NCBI RefSeq assembly: GCF_007990935.1
Contig: NZ_BJXJ01000009.1
Location: 1 to 64,000 of the forward strand
From: Vibrio sagamiensis NBRC 104589
GTDB lineage: Bacteria > Pseudomonadota > Gammaproteobacteria > Enterobacterales > Vibrionaceae
Direction: 5' to 3'
Length of the DNA: 64,000 bases
Positions 17,147 through 26,594 of this stretch are shown in pieces (position 1 is the stretch's first letter; every line of letters begins with the position of its first letter). Both the position numbers and the translations under genes were made by a program. Below the pieces are notes generated by a model. It was not told the DNA's origin. It worked only from the letters and a program-made list of their open reading frames with translations, and did not search any database.

Positions 17147-17695
17147 ATGTTTAAAAGTTCTGTAGTAATAGCTTGTTTATTACTTTCATCATCTTATGTA
17201 TTTGCAGCTAGCCATCAAATTGGTTATGGTCTTGGGGGAGCAACTATTGAATCCAATAAAGATGATGATATTGGGTTTGGTCAAACGTTCAATTATGCTT
17301 ATCAATTTCATCCTAACTTTTCAGCTGAAATTGGGCATATGGCTTCAAAAGGCGTTTTAACTACTGCTTTATCAACAGCATTTTCCGATGAAGAACAATC
17401 CATCAAATATAACTCAACTTATTTGGGTCTCAAGGCAAACTACTACCCCGTAAGTTTTTTTAATATTTACGGCCTTGGTGGAGCAAACTACTCTGAGTTA
17501 GATAGAACGATTAAATATCAAAGTACAGGATTCACTAAGAAAACTTCAGATGACAGTATCCACGCATATTTTGGTGCAGGCGTTGAATTTATTTTATTTC
17601 AGCATGTTGGAATCGGTTTAGAATACCGTCGTTTGCTATTAGCTAAAGACTTTCAATCAGATTTTTTGTCAGCTCAGATCAACTATAAGTTTTAA
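17147..17695 (+). CDS. Outer-membrane beta-barrel protein
   Basis: 182 residues, Sec signal peptide (cleavage after VFA near residue 20), then a single OmpA/OmpX-like eight-stranded barrel: alternating aromatic/hydrophobic strands such as HQIGYGLGGATIE, TFNYAYQFHPNFSAEIGHMA, YNSTYLGLKANYYPV, FNIYGLGGANYSEL, IHAYFGAGVEFILF and GIGLEYRRLL, and the terminal strand SAQINYKF ending in Phe, the sorting signal recognised by the BAM complex. AGGAG lies before the ATG. A terminator follows at once, so it is monocistronic. A specific ligand or function cannot be named. Confidence 0.88.
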   Translation: MFKSSVVIACLLLSSSYVFAASHQIGYGLGGATIESNKDDDIGFGQTFNYAYQFHPNFSAEIGHMASKGVLTTALSTAFSDEEQSIKYNSTYLGLKANYYPVSFFNIYGLGGANYSELDRTIKYQSTGFTKKTSDDSIHAYFGAGVEFILFQHVGIGLEYRRLLLAKDFQSDFLSAQINYKF

Positions 17696-17700
17696 AAATT

Positions 17701-17722
17701 GGCTCTGTTTGATAACAGAGCC
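17701..17722 (+). terminator. Terminator of the outer-membrane protein gene
   Basis: GGCTCTGTT, 4-base loop, AACAGAGCC, six bases after the stop codon, flanked by AAAATT and GAAAATTT. Confidence 0.8.
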
Positions 17723-17837
17723 AGAAAATTTCCACCGCTCTAGTATTGAATATTGAGCCAGCTTCCCGCAAAGACTGATATCAAAAATAAAGATACCACA
17801 GTTAAAATATAAATTTAAGCAGCATAGATTTTCATTG

Positions 17838-20423
17838 CTACCATTTAGGCAAATGTTCATCTGTTAACTGACTTCCTGAAGAAAAAGAGTTATGGCTCTT
17901 TACTTGAGAAACATTCCATAAGTGTAAGTCTTGGTTAAAGAGATCGGCTCGATAAAACATTCGGTCCATATTAGTGACGCTACTGGTGTCCCAATTAGAA
18001 ACCACACCATTAAATTGACTCGCATCTTGGAACATTTTCTCCATATCTTCGACTTTACTTGTTACCCAGTAAGAATTCGATTTATCGGTATTAATGTCTT
18101 GATCAAAACTAGCAGCATTTAAAAACATCGAACTCATCGTTATAACTTCGCTCGTATCCCACTTAGAGATATCACTATTAAATAAAGTTGCACCTTCAAA
18201 CATTGAGGTCATATCTGTGACATTGCCCGTGTCCCAATCGTTTAATTCACTTTGAAACCTTTTTGCGCCGTAAAACATGTGAGACATATTGTGAATGTTT
18301 TCTGTATTCCAACCAGAAATATCTCTATTAAAACTAGAACCATGGAACATATTTGATGTATCTTTGACATTACTTACATCCCAAGATGAGATGTCTCCAT
18401 CAAAATCAAATGCTGAATAAAACATTTGAGACATTGTTTCTACATTTTTTGTGTTCCATTGGTTGAGATCGGAGTTGAATTTTGGTGCTTCATGAAACAT
18501 CCCATTCATTTTTACAACATTAGACGTATCCCAAGAGCCTATATTTTGATTGAATTTACGTGCCCCAATGAACATACCTGTCATATCTGTAACACTACTT
18601 GTATCCCAACTGCCTATATCTTGATCAAACTCTTGCGAACCTAAAAACATTACACTCATGTCTTTAACATTTTTCGTTTCCCAATCACTTATATCTTGAT
18701 TGAAATTACGATGAGCCACAAAAAGTTTACTCATATCAGTAACACAGCTTGTTTCAAATTTAACCAACCCTGCTTCCAAAAGGTCTAAGGCCAATTTGTT
18801 GCGTATCGTTGCATCATTGACGATCAATGTAGGGGTATCTTTTGGTGGATTATTACTCCATTCAGGGTCAATAATACTAAAGAAATTACCATTACACGTC
18901 AAATCAGAAGGTTCTTCTTTTTTAACAAAATCAACTTGGTAGTAACAATCTCTGCTTATTTCACCCGTATTAAAATGGTTATCAGCACTTTGCTTATTGT
19001 AAGTACACTCTTTAAGATCACTACTCGAAATTTTATCAACTATATACCCTTCTTCTGGTTTAGTAATAAAACTCACGGACTGAGCTGATGAAACATTAAC
19101 ACTGTTAGTACCACTCGAATTATTAGCATTCATATCGACTATCTCAACAGTGCCATTATCACTTGCTGACACTACAACTTCATAGAAGTTCTCTAAACTA
19201 ACGATAATAGTACAATCATTATTTATATCCGATGTGATAAAATGAGATTCTTCATAAGAGTTAATGATTCTTTCTTTTTGGAAAGCATCACAAGTACCGT
19301 CACCTTTCACATCCACAATTCTGCTACCAAAATCTGGAATAACCGAAAAAGATGCCTTTTCTCCAGACTGTACTACAAAAGGACGAGGACTAATAATTCC
19401 GTTACCTTCAGTAATAAAACTAATTTTATAGCTTGGCGATTGTTGAATCTTCTTAAATTCAATCAATAATTCGCAATTTCCTTGTTCAAAATCAATTATA
19501 TACTCTTTGCTAGAATCTAAGGCATTATCTGACGTCGATAATTTACACTCATATGCCCCCTGCGAAATGCTTATGTTATCTAGCTGATATCCTTTTTTAG
19601 CAACGAACCAAAGTGGAATGGTCGTGTCATTTTCTGGGTGAACTTTTGCATTTTCTACTTGTTCCCCACCTTTTGAAAAAGTAAATCCACCCGAATTATG
19701 TTCTGAAATAACTTTTACAGATACAGTATTACTGATGCTAGGATTATCAATATCTGGGTTTTCCTCTTCGAAATTGATCGTGATGTTACATCGCCCAGAA
19801 GCGGAGCTGACAGCATATCCGATAGAAGTTCCCGAATCTGAATTAAAATTTCGATCAAGTGTACATTGCCGTTCTCCGGCAACGTAAACGTCACGCAAGC
19901 GATAGCCTTCATCAGGTGTTATGAGAAATTCATTAACTAATCCTTTTGGTGGGTAAAAGTGTGTTGATTGAAATTCTTTATTACTTTCCGGAAGTGAAAA
20001 GCTGCCTGAAGGAGTACCGACATTTATATAAACTGAATTACTTACTGACTCTGGGAGTGTTGATGGCGGTGTTGTGAGAAATGATTGAAATTCAACATCT
20101 ATGTTGCAATCACTTTCTATCGAATCCACAGTATATGCGATAGTCTTATTATCGATGAACCTGATACTAGGAACAATGCGACAATCTCCACTAAGTATTG
20201 CGACATTACTAATTTTATAGCCCGCATTTGGGCTAACTTCAAAATGATACAAAGCCCCAGATTTGACAGTATCTTTTTCGTGGAAAATTTCTCCACCTTG
20301 ATTTGATATAACGCTCACAACATAGTTTGGACTCGCTACCTCAAATGCCCCTTCATCATCACAGCCATTTAGTAGTGGAAGTAGAGTTAGGAAAAATAAC
20401 CAGCTTTTGTACATGTTATTCAT
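17838..20423 (-). CDS. Large BspA-like (DUF285 repeat) surface lipoprotein
   Basis: About 861-residue lipoprotein. The start at 20423 has GAGG nine bases upstream and leads into a signal peptide ending at lipobox LLNGC. The mature protein begins with five divergent copies of a domain of about 85 residues, each with GYxhxxV near its middle and closing in C-x-I/L-x-V/I-x-F (one disulfide each is likely). From about residue 550 there are 11 tandem repeats of 24-25 residues with the pattern W-x-T-S-x-V-x-x-M-x-x-M-F-x-x-A-x-x-F-N, the DUF285/BspA-type solenoid. Such repeats are found on surface proteins of diverse bacteria. Probably outer-membrane anchored and surface exposed; ligand unknown. Monocistronic. 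Confidence 0.88.
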   Translation of the reverse strand: MNNMYKSWLFFLTLLPLLNGCDDEGAFEVASPNYVVSVISNQGGEIFHEKDTVKSGALYHFEVSPNAGYKISNVAILSGDCRIVPSIRFIDNKTIAYTVDSIESDCNIDVEFQSFLTTPPSTLPESVSNSVYINVGTPSGSFSLPESNKEFQSTHFYPPKGLVNEFLITPDEGYRLRDVYVAGERQCTLDRNFNSDSGTSIGYAVSSASGRCNITINFEEENPDIDNPSISNTVSVKVISEHNSGGFTFSKGGEQVENAKVHPENDTTIPLWFVAKKGYQLDNISISQGAYECKLSTSDNALDSSKEYIIDFEQGNCELLIEFKKIQQSPSYKISFITEGNGIISPRPFVVQSGEKASFSVIPDFGSRIVDVKGDGTCDAFQKERIINSYEESHFITSDINNDCTIIVSLENFYEVVVSASDNGTVEIVDMNANNSSGTNSVNVSSAQSVSFITKPEEGYIVDKISSSDLKECTYNKQSADNHFNTGEISRDCYYQVDFVKKEEPSDLTCNGNFFSIIDPEWSNNPPKDTPTLIVNDATIRNKLALDLLEAGLVKFETSCVTDMSKLFVAHRNFNQDISDWETKNVKDMSVMFLGSQEFDQDIGSWDTSSVTDMTGMFIGARKFNQNIGSWDTSNVVKMNGMFHEAPKFNSDLNQWNTKNVETMSQMFYSAFDFDGDISSWDVSNVKDTSNMFHGSSFNRDISGWNTENIHNMSHMFYGAKRFQSELNDWDTGNVTDMTSMFEGATLFNSDISKWDTSEVITMSSMFLNAASFDQDINTDKSNSYWVTSKVEDMEKMFQDASQFNGVVSNWDTSSVTNMDRMFYRADLFNQDLHLWNVSQVKSHNSFSSGSQLTDEHLPKW

Positions 20424-21044
20424 TGCTGAATGCCTCATAATTAAATCTCAAGAACAAATTCAAGACACAGAAGCCTTCTCTGTTTCAAGATTAAGAGGCT
20501 AAAATCATCTCGTTTAAACTTAACTAGGCAAAATTTTCTAAACAATACTCTAAAGGGGCTATTAACTCACACAGTGAATCATCTTTTACCTAATGTTGTT
20601 TTACTGAGCATGCTTTAATCCTCAAGAAAACGAACGATTTTCTTTTCAATTACATGAAACAATGTCCTAGATCTTAATTTCATCTGAAGATAAATTGTTT
20701 ATTAAACAGTCAATAATAACGATAGCTTAGGTTTATTATTTTGTAAATAATCTAACTTTTGATTGCAGGGACATCTATTAATTCAGGCATTATTTATTTG
20801 GCTTTCAGCCTATCTCCTTCAATTTCAAATAATTAAGACACCTTAACAAATGTCAGATAGTTATGTTTAAGAATGGATGACCTATTATAAACGCGCCATA
20901 AGTAATCAAACTTGAAGATATAAAATTGTCAGTTTGTAAAAGTTCGATACCTCCAAGTCGACAAGAGATGAAAAATGAAAACCACTGTGGCGTGTAGCTT
21001 TATTTTCGAATTCATGGCTGGGATAAGCTATTTGTCTTTTGCAA
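20424..21044. other. AT-rich intergenic region, nothing recognised
   Basis: About 620 bp upstream of the BspA-like lipoprotein and downstream of the VF530-type gene. It presumably contains the lipoprotein promoter and a long leader. No small gene, strong hairpin, or repeat copy was seen. Confidence 0.5.
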
Positions 21045-21266
21045 TTACCGACAGAAAGTTTTAATGTAAAGCGCTTCAACTTTATCTCTTGCCCATTGAG
21101 TTCGGCGCAAAAACTTTAATGATGATTTAATCGACGGTTCTTTGTAAAAACAATTGATTTGAATTTCAGCATCAAGCCCTTCCCAGCCATAATGCTCATG
21201 CAAACGTACAAGGATTTTTTCCAAGGTCAAACCATGTAATGGATTATTAGGTTGCTCTTGATTCAC
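21045..21266 (-). CDS. VF530-family DNA-binding protein
   Basis: 73-residue protein matching the VF530 (DUF2132) family, named after a Vibrio fischeri protein. Conserved features are [24 protein letters not shown] at residues 7-30, [21 protein letters not shown] at residues 41-61 and the ending VEALYI. The family fold is a small helical bundle reported to bind DNA. It begins with GTG, with AGGAAT ahead at suitable spacing; this matches the expected N-terminus. It is alone on its strand. Cellular role unknown. Confidence 0.9.
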   Translation of the reverse strand: MNQEQPNNPLHGLTLEKILVRLHEHYGWEGLDAEIQINCFYKEPSIKSSLKFLRRTQWARDKVEALYIKTFCR

Positions 21267-21410
21267 TTTGATTATTCCTATGATAGTTTTAGTTTAAATT
21301 GTACCAGACTGCGTATTTGATAAGTGGGTATTTTATGTTTAAATTCCGAAACCTATACATAGAGGCAAGAGTTGCCTTAATCACTGCACTGCCTTACTAG
21401 AATAGGCCTA

Positions 21411-22763
21411 TTATCTAAAGCATAGTTCTGCCCAACGCGCTAATCCAGCCGTTACGGAGCCAAAATAGTTACCACTTACAATGGGAATATTTGGTAATAC
21501 AACCTGAACTGCTTCTCGCAAAATTGGCGACCGGGCTGCCCCCCCAGTCATAAAAATGGCATCAGGTTGAACGCTAGCTTGAGCAACAGCTTCGCTCACT
21601 AAGGCCGTGACCTTACTTTTAGGTGACTCTATTGCTTCGATCATTTCATCACGTTGAATATCAATATCGAGTCTTTCAGACATAAGATCAATATTTACTT
21701 GATAAGTCTTTTGGTCTGACAAGGCAATTTTTGATTCTTCTGCTCTCTGAACAATATGATAACCCAATGACTCACTATACACTTCTAGTAAACGAGCCAA
21801 TTTTTGAGGCTCTTGAGCTTGCTTTTGTAACAGCTGTAAAACTGGCAGATTTTTCTTCGAATAGAATTCATTCTGTGCAGCGACATTATTAATTGCGATA
21901 GGGTTCCAGAACTGCGTTGTTGGCATCATCAAACCTGAAGCCATAAAGCTTTCCATACCAAAAGGCAACATTAGTTGCTTGAAAGCTAACGCAATATCGA
22001 AATCATTACCGCCAATTCTTTGCCCACTATGACCCAAAATGCTTGCCTTTCGATCTGTTTTATCACGCCAAGATGGCCCCATTTGAATCAAAGAGCAGTC
22101 CGTAGTACCACCACCGATATCAACCACAAGAATTAATTTGTCTTCCGAGAGAGTAGATTCATACTCTAATCCTGCTGCCACTGGTTCAAATTGAAACTCT
22201 ACATTATTAAACCCAGCTCGATTTGCTGCTCTATGCAGAATCCGCTCAGCCTGTATGTTGGCCAATTCTCCCCCGCGACCATGAAAGTTTATTGGGCGGC
22301 CAATCATTGCATCGGTTATAGACTCTTGTGCATTCAACTCAGCTTGTGATTTGATATTAGCCATCATTGCGCATACCAAGTCCTCAAAAAAATTCAATTG
22401 AGTGTCATTTAAACCAGACGAACCTAAAAATGATTTAGGTGATTTAACATAATAAATATCGCTAGGGTCATCTAAATAGCGATTCAACGCCGCTTGACCA
22501 AATGCTAGGTCGTGTGGTTGAAGCTCAATACTTTCTTCTCGGTTTATATTCATGGCACGTTGAAGCGCGTTTATACCTAATGTGTCTAAAGGTTTTATAT
22601 TATAGTAACGAAACAAATACTCAGTGACAGCTTCACGGGTAGGGGCTGATAAAGAAGAAGGAATATAAGGACTATTTTCTTCAAGGTTTAACAGTTGAGG
22701 CTCCCCTTGCGTCATTTTTGCTACTGAGCAATTTGCCGTACCATAATCAAAACCAATTTTCAT
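21411..22763 (-). CDS. yegD: YegD-like Hsp70-family chaperone
   Basis: 450-residue actin-like ATPase of the Hsp70 superfamily, similar to E. coli YegD, lacking a canonical substrate-binding and lid domain. Seen: IGFDYGTANCSVA at the N-terminus (phosphate 1), AMIGRPINFHGRGG, the phosphate 2 motif LILVVDIGGGTTDCSLI near residue 201, and the adenosine motif IFMTGGAARSPIL near residue 407. GGGAGATAT precedes the ATG at 22763; an upstream in-frame extension lacks homology and is rejected. Protein quality control is the presumed role, but YegD substrates are undefined. It is monocistronic here. Confidence 0.92.
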   Translation of the reverse strand: MKIGFDYGTANCSVAKMTQGEPQLLNLEENSPYIPSSLSAPTREAVTEYLFRYYNIKPLDTLGINALQRAMNINREESIELQPHDLAFGQAALNRYLDDPSDIYYVKSPKSFLGSSGLNDTQLNFFEDLVCAMMANIKSQAELNAQESITDAMIGRPINFHGRGGELANIQAERILHRAANRAGFNNVEFQFEPVAAGLEYESTLSEDKLILVVDIGGGTTDCSLIQMGPSWRDKTDRKASILGHSGQRIGGNDFDIALAFKQLMLPFGMESFMASGLMMPTTQFWNPIAINNVAAQNEFYSKKNLPVLQLLQKQAQEPQKLARLLEVYSESLGYHIVQRAEESKIALSDQKTYQVNIDLMSERLDIDIQRDEMIEAIESPKSKVTALVSEAVAQASVQPDAIFMTGGAARSPILREAVQVVLPNIPIVSGNYFGSVTAGLARWAELCFR

Positions 22764-22825
22764 ATATCTCCCTTTACAATTGCATGCACAAACCAAAGGT
22801 CAAAGATACTACCTTGTCAGACACC

Positions 22826-22850
22826 TATACCCAAGAAACCCCACAATGAA
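22826..22850. repeat. Half copy of the dispersed repeat
   Basis: TATACCCAAGAAACCCC resembles the left arm only; no right arm follows. In the divergent gap between the yegD-like gene and the secreted-protein gene. Confidence 0.4.
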
Positions 22851-23066
22851 AGTGTGATTTAAATCACGTATAAGAAAAACAATCATAATCACTTTGCATG
22901 GCAGTTTAATCACTATAATTATCCGAACATTCGTTTATCCTTCAATATATTGATTTAATTGAAATTTTATTCTTTTTATCTAAATTGAACTGACATCAGT
23001 TTTATTTATAACAAAAACCAAAGCCATTATTATTGTGAATAGCATCAATCATATGGTTAAGGTAAC

Positions 23067-24917
23067 ATGAAGCTAAAAACACTATTATTATATATTTTCC
23101 CTTTAACGAGTCATTTGTGTTTTGCCAAAGCAACTGAACATTCACCTGTAGTAGAAACAGTATTTTATAATCAAGTTGATCCTAAATTTCATGATTCTCT
23201 TTATTTATTCCAACTATTTCTATCACGAGAGTGCATCAACTACAAAACAGATTATGAAACTTGCCATAAATACCTAAAAAGTAAAAATGAAAGCACTACT
23301 CGTGCTTGGTATCGAGAAAACGATCCTATAAAAAAACAATATTTATTTATTAAAGAAGAGATTCTTTTAAATACAAGAATTATTCTTCACGATATTCATT
23401 TTGGAAGTGATAAGATGATCAGCCCGATCATCGAAGATACGAAAGAGATTATAGATAAAGAGCTAAAAAAACGAGCAGACAAGGTTATTTCTTCGGAGTT
23501 AAACGCAAATGGAGGCAAAACAGGGATACATTTTGCAGGCTCATATCAGGAATTAGCAAAAATATATATGGCAGCCATCGATCAATTTCGCACTAAAAAT
23601 AATATGGACCAAGCTTATAATCTACAGAATACCCTCACAAAAAAAGAAAAAATATATTACCAAGAACTGTTATTCACGGTTAAATACCTTGAACAAAAAT
23701 TGGCTAGAACCCATGCAGAACAAGCATTGGACAACTATATAGAATCAGCAATTAAAGACATTGCTCAATGTGACCCTTGTACAACTAACCTGATCCTAAA
23801 AAAGAATATCGATGGCAAATTAGTCTATCAAGATATCGCATTAATGAATATGGTGCTGTTTGGACTCCCGCCTTTACCCTTTGGTTCTGCTCGTAGTGAA
23901 GTTACCTTTCCATATGAATACACAAAAAAAAATGAGAATAATTTTTCTGTTGTTGAGTTCATCAATGCACTCAGACTGTTTGTTATGCAAAATCAATCGA
24001 AATTCTTTGTTTCACTCGATCAGCTTCAATCAGATTCTAAGCCAGAAGATATCGACATTAAATCATGGCAAGTCATGAAACAACAGATGTCGAATAAGGA
24101 TCAACTCAAGAATGCAATTTGGGAGGTTGGCGCGATCCCTAATTTACGAGATCTTTATAATTCCATTATCGATGTAACAACAGGTCAAACACAATTGACT
24201 TTCTTGAAAGAGTCGTCAAAAGCCATGAATAGAGCTGTCACAACGAATTTCAAGCTGGCTAATATTGGTAATACAATCAACATTGCAAGTGCTGTTGGCC
24301 TTACAGTAAAACATCTCCCTAAGCTCATTATGGGTGAATCTCTTCGCTACCTATGCCAAAGCGATGAGTTTCAAGGAAGTGGATTCAGTCGAGGTATCAG
24401 CTTAGAAGAAGTCTGTATTTATGTTCCTAATTTTAAGTCAAAATCTTTTCCAATTACGATCAGTTCGCAATTGAATGATTCAGATACACGAACCTATAAC
24501 CTACTTCTTGTACACGATAGCGGTGCTATTATTCACAATGCCAATATATCTATTAAACAGGAAATTACACTTCAAAGATCAAGGTTGTTTGACGAAGATT
24601 TAACTCATTATACCTTAAAAATTTTTGACCAACATGATGAGATCATAAACTTCCAACTTAATGAAGCTATGTTTCAAAGAAGCTACGCAGGGGTGGTAAA
24701 AGGGAATAGTTTCTATTTTGTTAAAGAAATCTTTGATAATCACAAAGCAGAATTCGTAAACCGCACAAGAGCCTCAACGGCTTGCGGCTTACCGCCAATG
24801 AACGTGAATGATAAAGAATACTTTTACTCTTGCTTGGAAGGTAAATACTATCCCTATGCAATCCCTGCTTACTATTTAGACAACATGCATGTTATCGATT
24901 ATTACGACATCAATTAA
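23067..24917 (+). CDS. Large secreted protein of unknown function, paralogue A
   Basis: 616 residues, with a Sec signal peptide (cleavage near CFA, residue 20). It is homologous along its whole length to the protein at 32616-34613: shared blocks include VDPKFHDSLYLFQL, WYRENDPIKKQYL, KKEKIYYQELLF near residue 190, a CDPC/CSEC cysteine pair near residue 235, AVTTNFKLANIGNTINIASA near residue 390 and the C-terminal YYLDNMHV. The first 250 residues are helical and charged; the C-terminal third is beta-rich. No catalytic motif recognised. Six or more cysteines suggest periplasmic or extracellular disulfides. AT-rich, own terminator at 24963-24997. Family unknown to me. Confidence 0.8.
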   Translation: MKLKTLLLYIFPLTSHLCFAKATEHSPVVETVFYNQVDPKFHDSLYLFQLFLSRECINYKTDYETCHKYLKSKNESTTRAWYRENDPIKKQYLFIKEEILLNTRIILHDIHFGSDKMISPIIEDTKEIIDKELKKRADKVISSELNANGGKTGIHFAGSYQELAKIYMAAIDQFRTKNNMDQAYNLQNTLTKKEKIYYQELLFTVKYLEQKLARTHAEQALDNYIESAIKDIAQCDPCTTNLILKKNIDGKLVYQDIALMNMVLFGLPPLPFGSARSEVTFPYEYTKKNENNFSVVEFINALRLFVMQNQSKFFVSLDQLQSDSKPEDIDIKSWQVMKQQMSNKDQLKNAIWEVGAIPNLRDLYNSIIDVTTGQTQLTFLKESSKAMNRAVTTNFKLANIGNTINIASAVGLTVKHLPKLIMGESLRYLCQSDEFQGSGFSRGISLEEVCIYVPNFKSKSFPITISSQLNDSDTRTYNLLLVHDSGAIIHNANISIKQEITLQRSRLFDEDLTHYTLKIFDQHDEIINFQLNEAMFQRSYAGVVKGNSFYFVKEIFDNHKAEFVNRTRASTACGLPPMNVNDKEYFYSCLEGKYYPYAIPAYYLDNMHVIDYYDIN

Positions 24918-24962
24918 AGATATTTGATTAAAATTTCAATCCACAAGTTTCATCTAAATAAC

Positions 24963-24997
24963 AACGGCGTTAATAAGCTTTTGTTCTTAATGCCGTT
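24963..24997 (+). terminator. Hairpin after paralogue A gene
   Basis: AACGGCGTTAA pairs with TTAATGCCGTT (one G-T pair) about 45 bp past the stop codon. The T-tract is weak. Confidence 0.6.
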
Positions 24998-25032
24998 TAA
25001 CTATGCCCGCTAAATAAATATGCCCGCTAAAA

Positions 25033-25548
25033 TCACGCTTCGTAATTTTTTAATAGTACTTTTAACGCCTGATTAAACTCTGTTATTTCAGTTTTGCTCA
25101 AAGCACTGATAAGTTGATGTTGCAGCTGAAGATGAGGTTCAAGCATGGTGTTAATCAACTCTAAACCTTGGGCAGTCAGCTCGACAGTCACACTTCGACG
25201 ATCGTCTTTGCTGTGCTCTCTTACAATCAGGCCTTTTTTCTCCAATTTATCAAGACGATTGGTCATTGCCCCTGATGTCAGCATTAATGAACCGAGCAAT
25301 CCTGATGGCGTCAATCTATATGGCTCACCGCTACGCCTTAAGGTTGCAAGTACATCAAACTCACCTAATTTTAGGCCGTATTGTTTATGTAATTTGCCAA
25401 CATGAGTTTCCATGTACTTCACAATTCTCATCAAGCGCCCCATGACCGCCATGGGCTCTGTATCTAACTCCGGCCGTTCTTGTGACCATTGACTGATTGC
25501 TCTCTCAACCGCGTCCATATAAAGGATCGCCTCCAACAGCTTTTTCAT
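25033..25548 (-). CDS. MarR-family regulator
   Basis: Winged-helix repressor of up to 171 residues. The core runs GKLHKQYGLKLGEFDVLATLRRSGEPYRLTPSGLLGSLMLTSGAMTNRLDKLEKKGLI, read in segments across residues 56-112, followed by the basic wing SKDDRRSVTVELT. It is slightly longer than usual at the N-terminus. The ATG at 25548 has no ribosome-binding site, whereas the ATG at 25518 has GGAGG ten bases upstream, so the protein may start there (161 residues). Divergent from an EamA-type transporter with palindromic sites between, so it probably represses that transporter and itself. Confidence 0.9.
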   Translation of the reverse strand: MKKLLEAILYMDAVERAISQWSQERPELDTEPMAVMGRLMRIVKYMETHVGKLHKQYGLKLGEFDVLATLRRSGEPYRLTPSGLLGSLMLTSGAMTNRLDKLEKKGLIVREHSKDDRRSVTVELTAQGLELINTMLEPHLQLQHQLISALSKTEITEFNQALKVLLKNYEA

Positions 25549-25563
25549 TCAGAAATGATATCT

Positions 25564-25634
25564 TATCATAATGATACTTTACAGTAACTAGACGCTAAGG
25601 TATCTTTACAAAAACTATATCTATATAAAGATAC
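25564..25634. promoter_or_regulatory. Candidate MarR operators in divergent promoter region
   Basis: Two symmetric elements: a 13-bp near-perfect palindrome TATCATAATGATA at 25564-25576, and inverted arms GTATCTTTA (25600-25608) / TAAAGATAC (25626-25634). They lie between the marR-type gene and the EamA gene, where an autoregulating MarR dimer would bind. Inferred from symmetry only. Confidence 0.45.
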
Positions 25635-25639
25635 TTTAT

Positions 25640-26518
25640 ATGAATATTATTTTTGCCATGCTGCCCGCTTTTTGTTGGGGTACTACATATGCAGTAACAC
25701 AATATACACTCGCTGAATGGCCACCACTGCTATTGGGAGCTCTTCGCTCTTTACCTGCTGGCCTTATACTTCTTGCCATCAAGCCATCGTTGCCAGAAAG
25801 AAAAGATTGGAAGATATTAGCTGTGCTTGGCACTCTTAATATAGCAATGTTTTTTGGACTCATATTTGTTATGGCGCTAACTTTACCATCAGCGATTTCT
25901 GGCGTGGGGATGATCTCTGTCCCTGTATTTGCCATGCTTTTTAGTTGGCTTTTCCACCGACGAAAGCCTTCTCAGAGTCAAGTCCTATGCGGTTCAGTTT
26001 TAATTCTACTGGCTTGGTTTTTATTTAACCCAAGTTCAATGAATTTAAGCCCTGTAGGTTTGATCGCGATGCTTTCTGCAATCATGTGTATCGTAATAGG
26101 AAGCACGGTAACCAAATCTCTAGGTTCTCGAATTCACTGGTGGACAGTTTTGACGTGGCAACTTATTCTAGGCGGCGTTGTTCTCTCCCTTGCCACTTGC
26201 CTGTGCGCATTTTTCCAACCACAGCCTTATTTTGATGCTGTGAATCATATTTCTTTACGCAATCTAGTCGGCTTACTTTGGGTTATTTTACTCAACACCG
26301 TCTTCGCTTATAGTGTCTATGTTTGGTTGTTACAAAAAATGAGCGTAGTAGACTTTACCTTTGGAGGCGTCGCGAATCCGCTTGCAGGAGTCGTTGCTGG
26401 GTATGTGTTGCTCGATGAAAACTTTACTCTGCTTCAGTACGGATTCATGCTTGGTATGATCATCATGTCTTTGCTACCACAAGTTCTGTTAATGATTAAG
26501 CAAAGACGCCATAATTGA
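25640..26518 (+). CDS. EamA/DMT-family transporter
   Basis: Inner-membrane transporter of 292 residues with ten hydrophobic segments in two EamA repeats (about residues 2-130 and 145-280). LPAFCWGTTYAVTQYTLAEWPPLLLGALRSLPAGL is the typical first-repeat pattern, and the second repeat includes NPLAGVVAGYVLLDENFTLLQYGFMLGMIIM. Substrate is probably a metabolite or drug exported down a gradient; not determinable. No clear ribosome-binding site ahead of the ATG at 25640. Divergent MarR gene probably controls it. A dispersed repeat hairpin follows at 26533. Confidence 0.88.
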   Translation: MNIIFAMLPAFCWGTTYAVTQYTLAEWPPLLLGALRSLPAGLILLAIKPSLPERKDWKILAVLGTLNIAMFFGLIFVMALTLPSAISGVGMISVPVFAMLFSWLFHRRKPSQSQVLCGSVLILLAWFLFNPSSMNLSPVGLIAMLSAIMCIVIGSTVTKSLGSRIHWWTVLTWQLILGGVVLSLATCLCAFFQPQPYFDAVNHISLRNLVGLLWVILLNTVFAYSVYVWLLQKMSVVDFTFGGVANPLAGVVAGYVLLDENFTLLQYGFMLGMIIMSLLPQVLLMIKQRRHN

Positions 26519-26532
26519 CTTCAACTTGTCTA

Positions 26533-26585
26533 TATACCCAAGTGAAGTCAAAATGTTTGATTCAAAAAGAGGTTACTTGGGTATA
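26533..26585. repeat. Dispersed palindrome, 53-bp form, between convergent genes
   Basis: TATACCCAAGTGAAGTC, centre AAAATGTTTGATTCAAAAAGAGG, TTACTTGGGTATA. Perfect terminal arms. It lies between the EamA gene (+) and the end of the art-type operon (-), ending 9 bp before the artM-like stop, and could terminate both. Confidence 0.85.
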
Positions 26586-26594
26586 AAATTTCAG

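Noticed and set aside
25002..25032. Short direct repeat TATGCCCGCTAAA twice next to the MarR stop
   Set aside because: Two copies of 13 bases without other features; no interpretation.
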